From positions 434,001 through 498,000 of the forward strand of contig NZ_CP094242.1 of NCBI RefSeq assembly GCF_022749515.1: a stretch of 64,000 bases of DNA, written 5' to 3'. Shown here one piece after another: positions 27,706 to 37,862 of the stretch. The DNA is from Morococcus cerebrosus. GTDB taxonomy: Bacteria; Pseudomonadota; Gammaproteobacteria; Burkholderiales; Neisseriaceae. Numbering within the stretch: position 1 is the first letter of the stretch; each line of letters starts with the position of its first letter. The notes under the pieces are model-generated. The model had not been told where the DNA came from. It worked only from the letters and a program-made list of their open reading frames with translations, and searched no databases. Made by a program: the position numbers and the translations under genes.

Positions 27706-28347
27706 ATGAAACTGTATTACTATGACCATTGCCCGTTTTGCGTGCGGGCGCGGATAGCGGCGGGACTGTTTGGCGCGGACGTTGAAGACGTCGTGCTGGC
27801 AAACGACGACGAGGCGACGCCCATCGGCATGATCGGCGCGAAACAAGTGCCCATCCTGCAAAAAGAAGACGGTTCGTTTATGGGCGAGAGTTTGGACGTT
27901 GTCCGCTATCTTGACCGCGAGGGTCGTCTGAAAGATGAAACCCGCCCCGAAATCCAGGCATGGTTGGACAAAGTGGGCGAATACAACCTGAAACTCGTCC
28001 AGCCGCGCGTGATCAAACTCGGACTGCCCGAATTTGAAACGCCGGAAGCGGTGAAATATTTCACGGACAAAAAAGAGAAAAGCATCGGCAGCTTCGCCGC
28101 CAATTTGGAGAAAACCGGTCAGTATGTGCAACGGCTGAACGAAGATTTGGCGGAACTGGAAACGCTGATGACCGAAAACGGCGCAGGTTTGAACGGCGAA
28201 ATCGGCATGGAAGACATATTGGTGTTCCCGATATTGCGCAACCTGACCGTCGTGCGCGGTGTCGAGTGGCCGCAGAAGGTTATGGACTACCTGCTGCGCA
28301 TGAGCGAAGCATCGGGCGTGCCGCTGTATTTCGACCACGCCTTGTAA
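27706..28347 (+). CDS. grxB: Glutaredoxin 2
   Basis: 213 residues from ATG at 27706, which follows GGAGGA; an earlier in-frame start would cross an AGGCCGTCTGAA repeat. The N-terminal thioredoxin fold has the CPFC redox motif (YYDHCPFCVRARI, Cys9 and Cys12) and the KQVPIL cis-proline; a GST-like helical domain follows. It reduces glutathione mixed disulfides in the cytoplasm. A DUS inside the gene encodes EGRLKD in the linker between the two domains. Confidence 0.95.
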   Translation: MKLYYYDHCPFCVRARIAAGLFGADVEDVVLANDDEATPIGMIGAKQVPILQKEDGSFMGESLDVVRYLDREGRLKDETRPEIQAWLDKVGEYNLKLVQPRVIKLGLPEFETPEAVKYFTDKKEKSIGSFAANLEKTGQYVQRLNEDLAELETLMTENGAGLNGEIGMEDILVFPILRNLTVVRGVEWPQKVMDYLLRMSEASGVPLYFDHAL

Positions 28348-28370
28348 TAACCGAATCCGCCGGATAAAAC

Positions 28371-28418
28371 AAACGGAAAGGTCGTCTGAAAACAGTTTTC
28401 AGACGACCTTTCCGTTTG
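28371..28418. terminator. Extended DUS-hairpin terminator after grxB
   Basis: The DUS palindrome is extended by AAACGGA/TCCGTTT to a stem of about 23 bp with almost no loop. Confidence 0.75.
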
Positions 28419-28473
28419 CGCCCGCCCTACCTTCCGGGAGTGAATGGAATTAGGCGGAACAAGCATGGCGAGA

Positions 28474-28521
28474 AATTGTTGATGTATGACCCCGAACAGA
28501 TCGGGTGATACATCAATAATT
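28474..28521. repeat. 48-bp near-perfect palindrome
   Basis: The arms AATTgTTGATGTATgACCC and their complement surround a short loop between grxB and the lipoprotein gene. It contains no uptake sequence and no T run. It lies 12 bp downstream of the lipoprotein stop and could act as an mRNA 3'-end stabiliser or terminator. Confidence 0.6.
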
Positions 28522-28532
28522 CCTAGCTGTGC

Positions 28533-28781
28533 TTATTGTGCGGCAGGTGCAGAAGCAGCGGCTGCGGCTGCGCCTTCAGCGGCGCTGCGTTGGTAGCCTT
28601 TGTCTTTCATACATGCATCGAACACGGCGCGGTCTTGGTTTGCACCGGAAGCTTGTTGACATTGAGCGATTGCCTCTTCAACGCTTACGCTAGGAGTTTT
28701 AGCTTCTTCAGTAGTTTTGCTGCTAGAGCAGGCACCCAGCATCAGGCTTGCAGCGGCAACGGCGATCAATAAAGTTTTCAT
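28533..28781 (-). CDS. Small lipoprotein
   Basis: 82 residues from ATG at 28781. The signal peptide ends in the lipobox LMLGAC, with lipidated Cys18 followed by SSS. The mature part has two cysteines (IAQCQQASG, FDACMKDKGY) and an alanine-rich tail. Similar small lipoproteins with this paired-cysteine core occur in Neisseria, function unknown. The frame is open 23 codons further upstream, but that gives no signal peptide. Confidence 0.85.
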   Translation of the reverse strand: MKTLLIAVAAASLMLGACSSSKTTEEAKTPSVSVEEAIAQCQQASGANQDRAVFDACMKDKGYQRSAAEGAAAAAASAPAAQ

Positions 28782-29240
28782 GTCGTATATTCCTATTGTG
28801 ATTGATGGTTTACAGCGCAAATTTGCGTCTGTCTCAAAACAGAGTCCCATTAGTACGATTTAGTTTCATTTACATATGAAAGGTTTCGATAAGTTTGAAC
28901 TATGACAGTAAATGCCGTCAGGAAATGATAAGCGGTTTCAAAAATTTAAGGGACATAAACGCCGTCGGCATGGCAATGTAAAAAATCCCCTTTCCACTCC
29001 GGCAACACCGCCCAATCCCAACGCCCCGACCGCCTGCCGTTGGGCGGCGCAAGGGTTTTATGGCATAATCGCGCTTACCTTTCCATACCGCAGAGACCAT
29101 ATCCCCACTTCTGCGGTTTGCCGTAAACCGGCCGCATACTTTGCCGGCGGCATCCTATCAAACACACAATCAAAACATCCTCCCGTTTCAGACGACCCCA
29201 TGCGGCATTCCGCATCCCGTCCGGACAGAAAGATACCGCC
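28782..29240. other. Intergenic region with the rhlE promoter
   Basis: No gene is seen. A candidate rhlE promoter is -35 TTGGGC (29040-29045), 18-bp spacer, -10 CATAAT (29064-29069) with TGG before it. One DUS lies just before the rhlE start. An in-frame stretch upstream of the lipoprotein start (to 28850) is not thought to be translated. Confidence 0.55.
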
Positions 29241-30647
29241 ATGAATCCATTCGCCTCACTCGGGCTTGGCAGCGAAATCGTTTCCGCGCTGACCGAACAA
29301 GGTTACGAAAACCCGACGCCCATCCAAGCCGCCGCCATCCCCAAAGCACTCGCCGGCCACGACTTGCTCGCCGCCGCCCAAACCGGCACAGGCAAAACCG
29401 CCGCCTTTATGCTGCCCAGCCTGGAACGCCTCAAACGCTACGCCACTTCCAGCACCTCGCCTGCGATGCACCCCGTGCGTATGCTCGTATTGACCCCGAC
29501 GCGCGAACTTGCCGACCAAATCGATCAAAACGTGCAGGGCTACATCAAAAACCTGCCGCTGCGGCATACCGTCCTCTTCGGCGGCGTCAACATGGACAAA
29601 CAAACCGCCGACCTGCGCGCCGGCTGCGAAATCGTCGTCGCCACCGTCGGCAGGCTGCTTGACCACGTCAAACAGAAAAATATCAACCTAAACAAAGTCG
29701 AAATCGTCGTCCTCGACGAAGCCGACCGTATGCTGGATATGGGTTTCATCGACGACATCCGCAAAATCATGCAGATGCTGCCCAAACCACGCCAAACCCT
29801 GCTCTTTTCCGCAACCTTTGCCCCGCCCATCCGCAAGCTCGCCAAAGACTTCATGAACGCGCCCGAAATCGTCGAAGTCGCCGCGCAAAACACCACCAGC
29901 GCCAATGTCGAGCAGCACATCATCGCCGTTGACGCGCTCAAAAAACGCAACCTCTTAGAGCGGCTGATTGTCGATTTGCAGATGAACCAAGTCATCGTAT
30001 TCTGCAAAACCAAACAAAGCGTCGACCAAGTCACCCGCGACCTCGTACGCCGCAACCTTGCCGCCCAATCCATCCACGGCGACAAATCCCAGCAAAGCCG
30101 CCTCGAAACCCTCAACGCCTTCAAAGAAGGCAGCCTGCGCGTCCTCGTCGCCACCGACGTCGCCGCACGCGGTCTGGATATCGCCGAGCTGCCCTTCGTC
30201 ATCAACTACGAACTGCCGACCCAGCCCGAAGACTACGTCCACCGCATCGGGCGCACCGGCAGGGCGGGCGCGGACGGTGTCGCCATTTCCCTGATGGACA
30301 AAACCGAACAGAAAATGTTTGAAGCCATCAAGGAGCTGACCGGCAACGACTTGGCAGTCGAACGCATCGAAGGCTTCGAACCGAACTGGTGGGGAAGTGA
30401 CGCCGACAGCGATACCGCCGCAGACACCCAAGCCGCCCCAACCCGCAGCCGTGGCAGCGACAGAAACCGTTCCGAACGGAACAACCGCAGCGAACGCAAT
30501 GAACGTAACGAGCGCGGCGACAAATCCCAAAAAGCCGACAAAACCGATCCCGGCGTAGCCTGCGGCACCATCGCCGGACGCAGTCGCCGCAGCCGCAGGG
30601 AACGCCAACCCTGCGCCCTGCTGCAACCCAATTTCGGCGCAAAATAA
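29241..30647 (+). CDS. rhlE: ATP-dependent RNA helicase, DEAD-box, RhlE type
   Basis: 468 residues. All motifs are present in order: Q motif (GYENPTPIQAAAIP), AQTGTGKT, PTRELADQI, VLDEADRMLDMG, SATFAPPI, ARGLDIAELP and HRIGRTGRAG. The tail after residue 390 is basic and rich in Arg, Asn, Ser and Glu (RSERNNRSERNERNERGD), as usual for RNA-binding tails of this group. It acts in RNA unwinding, ribosome assembly or decay. Monocistronic, closed by a DUS hairpin shared with mtrR. Confidence 0.93.
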   Translation: MNPFASLGLGSEIVSALTEQGYENPTPIQAAAIPKALAGHDLLAAAQTGTGKTAAFMLPSLERLKRYATSSTSPAMHPVRMLVLTPTRELADQIDQNVQGYIKNLPLRHTVLFGGVNMDKQTADLRAGCEIVVATVGRLLDHVKQKNINLNKVEIVVLDEADRMLDMGFIDDIRKIMQMLPKPRQTLLFSATFAPPIRKLAKDFMNAPEIVEVAAQNTTSANVEQHIIAVDALKKRNLLERLIVDLQMNQVIVFCKTKQSVDQVTRDLVRRNLAAQSIHGDKSQQSRLETLNAFKEGSLRVLVATDVAARGLDIAELPFVINYELPTQPEDYVHRIGRTGRAGADGVAISLMDKTEQKMFEAIKELTGNDLAVERIEGFEPNWWGSDADSDTAADTQAAPTRSRGSDRNRSERNNRSERNERNERGDKSQKADKTDPGVACGTIAGRSRRSRRERQPCALLQPNFGAK

Positions 30648-30669
30648 AGCCGGTTCTCCATAAAACCCG

Positions 30670-30704
30670 AAAGGTCGTCTGAAAAAGATTTCAGACGACC
30701 TTTT
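30670..30704. terminator. DUS-hairpin terminator between rhlE and mtrR
   Basis: Inverted AGGTCGTCTGAAA pair with a T4 tail, between convergent genes. Confidence 0.8.
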
Positions 30705-30716
30705 GTGTATGGTCCG

Positions 30717-31399
<683 letters not shown>

Positions 31400-31413
<14 letters not shown>

Positions 31414-31428
31414 GCATGTATGTATAAT
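31400..31428 (+). promoter_or_regulatory. mtrCDE promoter with probable MtrR operator
   Basis: -35 TTGTAT (31400-31405), 17-bp spacer, -10 TATAAT (31423-31428). The spacer contains ATCCATGCAAGCATGTAT, with the palindrome CATGC-aa-GCATG, in the place where gonococcal MtrR binds. The mtrR -35 overlaps the same bases, so one bound repressor could affect both promoters. Confidence 0.7.
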
Positions 31429-31587
31429 GGCACTCGTAATTGAGATTGGCTCTCAAGTATAAAATAAATTTTCAGACGACCTGCTCCGGATATTGAGGCA
31501 GGTTATTGTTGTTTCGGAACCAAAAATCGGCTCTGATGACAAAGTATAGGGTAAAACCTCATAACAATTATACAGATAGGAAAAGTA

Positions 31588-32880
31588 ATGGCTTCTTATG
31601 CTTCTAAGGTGATGCGCATGGCGGCAATCGCCGCCGCTACTGCGTTGGCTCTTTCAGCGTGTAACAAAGGCTCCGATGCGACGCAAGGTGCAAAAGATGG
31701 AAAAGGGCAGCAGGCAGCTGCGCAAAAAGAAGCTCCGCCCCCTGTGGTCGGTGTCGTTACCGTCCATCCTGAAACCGTCGCGCTGACGACCGAGCTGCCG
31801 GGCCGTCTGGAGTCGCTGCGCACCGCGGAAGTCCGCGCCCAAGTGGGCGGTATCATCCAAAAACGCCTGTTTCAAGAGGGCAGCTATGTCCGCGCCGGAC
31901 AGCCGCTTTACCAAATCGATAGTTCCACCTATGAAGCAAATCTGGAAAGCTCGCGCGCCCAGTTGGCAAGCGCGCAGGCAACCCTTGCCAAAGCCAATGC
32001 CGACTTGGCGCGTTACAAACCACTGGTTGCCGCCGATGCTATCAGTAAACAGGATTACGATGCGGCGGTAACGGCGAAACGTTCTGCCGAAGCAAGCGTC
32101 AAAGCGGCTCAGGCGGCGATTAAATCTGCCGGTATCAATCTGAACAGGGCGCGCATTACCGCGCCGATTTCAGGTTTCATCGGTCAGTCCAAAGTATCCG
32201 AAGGTACGCTGCTGAACGCGGGCGATACAACCGTACTGGCGACCATCCGCCAAACCAATCCTATGTATGTGAACATTACTCAATCCGCGACCGAAGTGAT
32301 GAAGCTGCGCCAACAGGTTGCCGAGGGCAAATTGTCGGGCGTGGACGGCGCGATTGAAGTGGGTATCAAGTTCGACAACGGCGAAGTTTATCCGCATAAA
32401 GGCCGTTTGCTGTTCTCCGATCCGTCTGTTAACGAAACAACCGGACAAATCACGCTGCGCGCGTCAGTGCCGAACGACAAAAACATTTTGATGTCAGGTC
32501 TTTATGTGCGCGTCCTGATGGAACAAGTGGCTGCCGACAACGCTTTTGTCGTACCGCAGCAGGCAGTAACGCGCGGTACGAAAGATACCGTGATGATTGT
32601 GAATGCCAAAGGTGAAATGGAGCCGCGCGAGGTAACAGTTGCCCAGCAGCAGGGAACCAACTGGGTGATCACTGCAGGTCTGAAAGACGGCGACAAAGTC
32701 ATTGTTGACGGCATCGCCATTGCATCCATGAGTGGCGGGAAAAAGGTTACGCCTAAAGAATGGACACCTCCCGAAAAGGCTGCCGCATCTGCTGCCGGAG
32801 CCGTACCCAAAGCTGCTTCCGAAGCGAAAAAAGACGTTCAGACGACCTCTGAAGCCAAACCGGCATCCGCAGCTAAATAA
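31588..32880 (+). CDS. mtrC: Efflux pump membrane fusion lipoprotein MtrC
   Basis: 430 residues. The lipoprotein signal has the lipobox LALSAC (Cys25). The RND adaptor layout follows: a barrel-sandwich half (PVVGVVTVHPETVALTTELPGR), an alpha-hairpin coiled coil (about 95-170, ESSRAQLASAQATLAKANADL), the second lipoyl half (RARITAPISGFIG) and a beta-barrel. The tail is Ala/Lys-rich and contains a DUS (DVQTTSE). It bridges MtrD and MtrE in the periplasm. The leader has a CCTGC/GCAGG hairpin at 31479-31503. Confidence 0.97.
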   Translation: MASYASKVMRMAAIAAATALALSACNKGSDATQGAKDGKGQQAAAQKEAPPPVVGVVTVHPETVALTTELPGRLESLRTAEVRAQVGGIIQKRLFQEGSYVRAGQPLYQIDSSTYEANLESSRAQLASAQATLAKANADLARYKPLVAADAISKQDYDAAVTAKRSAEASVKAAQAAIKSAGINLNRARITAPISGFIGQSKVSEGTLLNAGDTTVLATIRQTNPMYVNITQSATEVMKLRQQVAEGKLSGVDGAIEVGIKFDNGEVYPHKGRLLFSDPSVNETTGQITLRASVPNDKNILMSGLYVRVLMEQVAADNAFVVPQQAVTRGTKDTVMIVNAKGEMEPREVTVAQQQGTNWVITAGLKDGDKVIVDGIAIASMSGGKKVTPKEWTPPEKAAASAAGAVPKAASEAKKDVQTTSEAKPASAAK

Positions 32881-32891
32881 GGAATGCATCA

Positions 32892-35800
32892 ATGGCTAAG
32901 TTTTTTATCGACCGCCCCATCTTTGCATGGGTCATTGCGATTTTTATTATCGCATTGGGTGTTATCGGCATTAGGAGTTTGCCGGTTTCCCAGTATCCGT
33001 CCGTTGCCGCGCCAACCATTACTTTGCGCGCTACTTATCCGGGCGCTTCTGCACAAGTAATGGAAGACAGCGTGCTTGCCGTTATCGAACGCAATATGAA
33101 CGGTGTGGAAGGTTTGGACTACATGAGCACTTCCGCCGACTCCAGCGGCAGTGGCAGCGTAAGTTTGACGTTTACGCCTGAAACCGACGAAGATTTGGCG
33201 CAGGTAGAGGTACAGAACAAACTCTCCGAAGTATTGAGTAATCTGCCTGCTACCGTGCAGCAATATGGTGTTACCGTATCGAAAGCGCGTTCCAACTTCC
33301 TGATGATTGTAATGCTTTCGTCAGACGTGCAGTCCACTGAGGAAATGAACGACTACGCACAGCGCAATATCGTTCCCGAGTTGCAGCGTATCGACGGTGT
33401 AGGTTCGGTACGGTTGTTTGGTGCGCAACGCGCCATGCGCATTTGGATTGATCCGAAAAAACTGCAAAACTACAACCTGTCGTTTTCTGCGGTAACCAAC
33501 GCGCTTGCAACACAAAACATCCAAATTTCAGCAGGTTCTATCGGTTCTCTGCCTGCTGCGCCGGGACAGACCATTTCGGCGACCGTTACGGCGCAAGGTC
33601 AATTGAGTACGGCTGAAGAGTTCGGCAACATCATTTTGGTATCCAATACCGACGGCTCGAATGTCTATCTGAAAGATGTGGCGAAAGTCAGCTTGGGTAT
33701 GGAAGACTATTCTTCTTCCGCCCGCCTGAACGGTGTGAACACCACCGGTATGGCGGTGATGTTGTCCAACAGTGGTAACGCTTTGGCAACCGCCACCGCA
33801 GTGAAGGAAAAAATGGCGACCCTGCAAAAATACTTCCCGCAGGGCATGAGCTGGAAAACGCCTTACGATACTTCCAAATTCGTCGATATTTCGATTGAGA
33901 AAGTGATCCATACGCTTTTGGAAGCCATTGTATTGGTATTTTTGGTGATGTTCCTATTCCTGCAAAACATCCGCTATACGCTGATTCCGACTATTGTCGT
34001 GCCGATTTCGCTGTTGGGCGGTTTTGCCTTCATCTCTTATATGGGCATGTCGATTAACGTATTGACCATGTTTGCGATGGTATTGGTCATCGGTATCGTG
34101 GTCGACGATGCGATTGTGGTCGTTGAAAACGTCGAGCGTATTATGGCGACGGAAGGTTTGCCGCCTAAAGCCGCGACTAAAAAAGCGATGGGTCAGATTT
34201 CCGGCGCGGTGGTCGGTATTACCGCCGTCCTGATTTCCGTATTTGTGCCTTTGGCAATGTTCAGCGGTGCAACCGGTAATATTTATAAACAGTTCGCTTT
34301 AACCATGGCGGCATCGATTGCATTCTCCGCATTCCTTGCACTGACGCTGACGCCGGCATTGTGCGCCACCATGCTCAAGCCGATTCAGAAGGGGCATCAC
34401 GAAGAGAAAAAAGGTTTCTTCGGCTGGTTCAATAAAAAATTTGATAGCTGGACACACGGTTATGAAGGCTGGGTTGCCAAAGTGTTGCGTAAGACTTTGC
34501 GCATGATGGTTGTTTACATCGGTTTGGCGGCTGTCGGCGTATTCCTGTTTATGCGCTTGCCGACTTCTTTCTTGCCGACCGAAGATCAAGGCTTCGTCAT
34601 GGTCAGCGTGCAACTGCCCGCGGGTGCGACCAAAGAGCGTACCGATGCGACATTGGCGCAAGTTACCCAGTTGGCGAAAAGCATTCCTGAAATTGAAAAT
34701 ATCATTACTGTTTCCGGTTTCAGCTTTTCGGGCAGCGGTCAAAATATGGCTATGGGTTTTGCCATACTTAAAGACTGGAATGAGCGTAAAACTCCAGGCA
34801 GCGATGCAACGTCTATTTCAAACAAGCTGACTGGTATGATGATGGGTACGCTTAAAGACGGTTTCGGTATCGCTATTACGCCTCCTCCAATTATGGAATT
34901 GGGTAACGGCTCGGGTCTGACCATCAACCTGCAAGACCGCAACAATACCGGTCATGCCGCATTGCTGGCGAAGCGCAACGAATTGATCGGCAAAATGCGC
35001 GAAAGCGGCCTGTTTGACCCGAGCACCGTCCGTGCCAGTGGTCTGGAAGATGCGCCGCAATTGAAAATCGACATCGACCGCGCCGCTGCTGCCGCACAGG
35101 GCATTTCGTTCTCAGACATCCGAACGACCCTGGCTTCCTCTTTGGGTTCGTCTTATGTCAACGACTTCCCGAACCAGGGTCGTCTGCAACGCGTGATGGT
35201 TCAGGCTGATGCTTCTGCTCGTATGCAGCCGTCCGACATCCTGAATTTGACTGTGCCCAACAGTTCCGGTGTCGCTGTCCCGCTTTCTACCATTGCTACT
35301 GTTTCCTGGCAGACAGGTACGGAACAAAGCGTCCGCTTCAACGGCTATCCCTCTATGGAACTTTCCGGCTCTCCGGCTACCGGTGTTTCATCCGGCCAAG
35401 CAATGGCTGCGGTACAGCAAATGGTTGACGAAATGGGCGGCGGTTACAGCCTAGAATGGGGCGGTCAGTCGCGCGAAGAAGCCAAAGGCAGTTCGCAAAC
35501 CTTGATTTTGTACGGCTTGGCGATTGCTTCTGTATTCTTGGTGCTTGCCGCGCTTTATGAAAGCTGGTCTATCCCGCTGGCAGTTATCCTCGTGATTCCG
35601 TTGGGTTTGATTGGCGCGGCATTGGGTGTTACCGGGCGTAATACGTTTGAAGCTCTGTTGGGCAGTATCCCCTCGTTTACCAATGATATTTACTTCCAAG
35701 TCGGCTTTGTAACCGTAATGGGCTTGAGTGCGAAAAACGCGATTTTGATTATCGAGTTTGCCAAAGACCTGCAAGCGCAAGGCAAGAGCGCACTGGAAGC

Positions 35801-36107
35801 CGCGCTGGAAGCCGCACGCCTGCGTTTCCGTCCGATTATTATGACTTCGTTTGCCTTCATTTTGGGCGTGGTTCCGCTGTATATTGCCAGCGGTGCCAGC
35901 TCAGCCAGCCAGCGTGCCATCGGTACGACTGTGTTCTGGGGTATGTTGATCGGTACGATTTTGTCCGTGTTCCTTGTGCCGCTCTTTTATGTCATCGTGC
36001 GCAAATTCTTTAAGGAAAGCGCGCACGAACATGAAATGGCCGTGAAACACGCTGCTGAAGCAGGCATGATTTCCCTCGAAGATCAAAATACGGACAACAA
36101 GCACTAA
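32892..36107 (+). CDS. mtrD: RND multidrug efflux transporter MtrD
   Basis: 1071 residues, the length of HAE1 RND pumps. It exports hydrophobic drugs, fatty acids, bile salts and antimicrobial peptides using the proton gradient. Twelve membrane spans: the first at residues 10-30, then blocks near 340-540 and 870-1030. The proton-relay aspartates lie in the fourth span (VIGIVVDDAIVVVENVER) and the lysine in the tenth (MGLSAKNAILIIEFAKD). It starts 11 bp after mtrC. A DUS hairpin separates it from mtrE. Confidence 0.98.
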   Translation: MAKFFIDRPIFAWVIAIFIIALGVIGIRSLPVSQYPSVAAPTITLRATYPGASAQVMEDSVLAVIERNMNGVEGLDYMSTSADSSGSGSVSLTFTPETDEDLAQVEVQNKLSEVLSNLPATVQQYGVTVSKARSNFLMIVMLSSDVQSTEEMNDYAQRNIVPELQRIDGVGSVRLFGAQRAMRIWIDPKKLQNYNLSFSAVTNALATQNIQISAGSIGSLPAAPGQTISATVTAQGQLSTAEEFGNIILVSNTDGSNVYLKDVAKVSLGMEDYSSSARLNGVNTTGMAVMLSNSGNALATATAVKEKMATLQKYFPQGMSWKTPYDTSKFVDISIEKVIHTLLEAIVLVFLVMFLFLQNIRYTLIPTIVVPISLLGGFAFISYMGMSINVLTMFAMVLVIGIVVDDAIVVVENVERIMATEGLPPKAATKKAMGQISGAVVGITAVLISVFVPLAMFSGATGNIYKQFALTMAASIAFSAFLALTLTPALCATMLKPIQKGHHEEKKGFFGWFNKKFDSWTHGYEGWVAKVLRKTLRMMVVYIGLAAVGVFLFMRLPTSFLPTEDQGFVMVSVQLPAGATKERTDATLAQVTQLAKSIPEIENIITVSGFSFSGSGQNMAMGFAILKDWNERKTPGSDATSISNKLTGMMMGTLKDGFGIAITPPPIMELGNGSGLTINLQDRNNTGHAALLAKRNELIGKMRESGLFDPSTVRASGLEDAPQLKIDIDRAAAAAQGISFSDIRTTLASSLGSSYVNDFPNQGRLQRVMVQADASARMQPSDILNLTVPNSSGVAVPLSTIATVSWQTGTEQSVRFNGYPSMELSGSPATGVSSGQAMAAVQQMVDEMGGGYSLEWGGQSREEAKGSSQTLILYGLAIASVFLVLAALYESWSIPLAVILVIPLGLIGAALGVTGRNTFEALLGSIPSFTNDIYFQVGFVTVMGLSAKNAILIIEFAKDLQAQGKSALEAALEAARLRFRPIIMTSFAFILGVVPLYIASGASSASQRAIGTTVFWGMLIGTILSVFLVPLFYVIVRKFFKESAHEHEMAVKHAAEAGMISLEDQNTDNKH

Positions 36108-36110
36108 GCA

Positions 36111-36153
36111 AAAAGGTCGTCTGAAAACCTGAAACACGGATTTCAGACGACCT
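36111..36153 (+). terminator. DUS hairpin inside the mtr operon, between mtrD and mtrE
   Basis: Inverted AGGTCGTCTGAAA pair with A4 before it and only CC after it, so the T tail is poor on the sense strand. It may attenuate rather than end transcription into mtrE. Confidence 0.6.
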
Positions 36154-36165
36154 CCAGGAATCCTT

Positions 36166-37584
36166 ATGAACAAAAAGACATTCAAAACGGTATTGAGTAC
36201 CGTCGCCGCAGCCGTCGCGCTGTCCGCCTGTACCATGATCCCGAAATACGAACAACCGCAGGTTGAAGTTGCCGAAACCTTCAAATACGACACCTTCGAC
36301 GACGGTATCCGCGCCGCCGACTTGGGCTGGCAGGACTTCTTTGCCGACCCGCGCCTGCACCGCCTTATCGACATCGCGTTGGAACGCAATACCGACTTGC
36401 GCACCGCCGCATTGAACGCCGAAATCTACCGCAAACAATACATGATTGCCCGCAACGACCTGCTGCCGAGTATCAACGCCAGCGGTACCGGAACTCGGGT
36501 AGGCAGTTTGAGCGGCGGCGTTACCCGCAGCGAATACACCGTCGGTTTGGGCGCAGCAGCCTACGAGCTGGACCTTTTCGGACGCGTCCGCAGCAACAGC
36601 CAAGCCGCATTGCAAGGTTATTTCAGCGTAGCCGCGAACCGTGATGCCGCCCACCTTGCCCTGATTGCCGCCGTTGCCAAAGCCCATTTCAACGAACTGT
36701 ACGCCCAAGAATCGATGGCATTGGCGCAGCGCGTGCTTAAAACCCGCGAAACCACTTACAAACTTTCCCAAATGCGCCACAAAGCAGGCGTGATTTCCGC
36801 TGTCGATTTGCGCCAACAGGAAGCCCTGATTGAATCCGCCAAAGCCGATTACGCGAACGCCGTCAAAAACCGCGAACAAGCCCGCAATGCCTTGGCGACC
36901 CTGATTAACCAACCCCTGCCGGAAGATCTGCCTGCCGCGCTGCCTTTGAGCAAACAGTTCAAAATCACCCGTCTGCCTGCCGGCTTGAGTTCCGAAGTCC
37001 TGCTGAACCGTCCCGACATCCGCGCCGCCGAACACTCGCTCAAACAAGCCAATGCCAACATCGGCGCAGCGCGTGCCGCCTTCTTCCCCACCATCAGCCT
37101 GACCGGTTCGGTCGGTACCGCGTCCAGCGAGTTGAGCGGCCTCTTCAAAAGCGGTACGGGCATCTGGTCGTTCGCACCTTCCATTACCCTGCCGATTTTC
37201 AACTGGGGTACCAACAAAGCGAATCTCGACGTAGCCAAGCTGCGTAAAGAGGCGCAAATCGTTGCTTACGAAGCCGCCGTCCAAGCCGCCTTCCAAGACG
37301 TATCCAACGCCTTGGTCGCACGCGAGCAACTCGACAAGAGCTACGTCGCGCTAAACAAACAAAGCCGTGCTTACAACGACTCCCTGCGCCTTATCAATCT
37401 GCGCTACAAACACGGCGTATCCAACGCCCTCGACCTGCTTGACGCAGAACGCAGCAGCTATGGTGCAGAAACCGCGTTGCTTGCTAACCAGCTTACCCGC
37501 CTCGAAAACCTCGCCGACCTCTATAAAGCACTCGGCGGCGGTTTGAAACGCGAAACCGTTAGCCAACCAGCCGCGCAGCAGTAA
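36166..37584 (+). CDS. mtrE: Outer membrane efflux channel MtrE
   Basis: 472 residues, TolC/OprM family. It has a lipoprotein-type signal (VALSAC, Cys20) and two structural repeats: the first with DPRLHRLIDIALERNTDLR, the second with RPDIRAAEHSLKQANANIGAARAAFFP. The long helices form the periplasmic tunnel, and a beta-barrel spans the outer membrane. It completes the MtrCDE pump. The start is 58 bp after mtrD, across the DUS hairpin, with CAGGAAT before the ATG. Confidence 0.97.
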   Translation: MNKKTFKTVLSTVAAAVALSACTMIPKYEQPQVEVAETFKYDTFDDGIRAADLGWQDFFADPRLHRLIDIALERNTDLRTAALNAEIYRKQYMIARNDLLPSINASGTGTRVGSLSGGVTRSEYTVGLGAAAYELDLFGRVRSNSQAALQGYFSVAANRDAAHLALIAAVAKAHFNELYAQESMALAQRVLKTRETTYKLSQMRHKAGVISAVDLRQQEALIESAKADYANAVKNREQARNALATLINQPLPEDLPAALPLSKQFKITRLPAGLSSEVLLNRPDIRAAEHSLKQANANIGAARAAFFPTISLTGSVGTASSELSGLFKSGTGIWSFAPSITLPIFNWGTNKANLDVAKLRKEAQIVAYEAAVQAAFQDVSNALVAREQLDKSYVALNKQSRAYNDSLRLINLRYKHGVSNALDLLDAERSSYGAETALLANQLTRLENLADLYKALGGGLKRETVSQPAAQQ

Positions 37585-37608
37585 GTCTGTTTGAAATAAA
37601 CGGCATCA

Positions 37609-37652
37609 AAACGTCGTCTGAAAACCGGCAATCGGGTTTCAGACGACGTTTT
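37609..37652. terminator. DUS-like hairpin terminator after mtrE
   Basis: Inverted arms of ACGTCGTCTGAAA, a variant in which the second and third bases differ from the usual AGG, with a T4 tail. The matching change in both arms keeps the stem perfect. Confidence 0.75.
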
Positions 37653-37814
37653 ATATTTTGGCATGGATACAATATGGATGGATTGGGCTAGCAGGCAGGT
37701 ATCTAAGAGTTTGAGCTTACGGCAATTCTAAAGTATGACTGACAATCTGAGGTCGGGATTCCTGCTTGCGCAGAATGACGATGATTAATTATTTTCTATT
37801 ATAATTTACTATAC

Positions 37815-37846
37815 AAAAAGGTCGTCTGAAAACTTCAGACGACCTG
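37815..37846. terminator. DUS hairpin downstream of the lytic transglycosylase
   Basis: Two inverted AGGTCGTCTGAA copies with almost no loop, 16 bp after the stop of the minus-strand gene. Confidence 0.7.
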
Positions 37847-37862
37847 CTGTTTGATTACGCGG

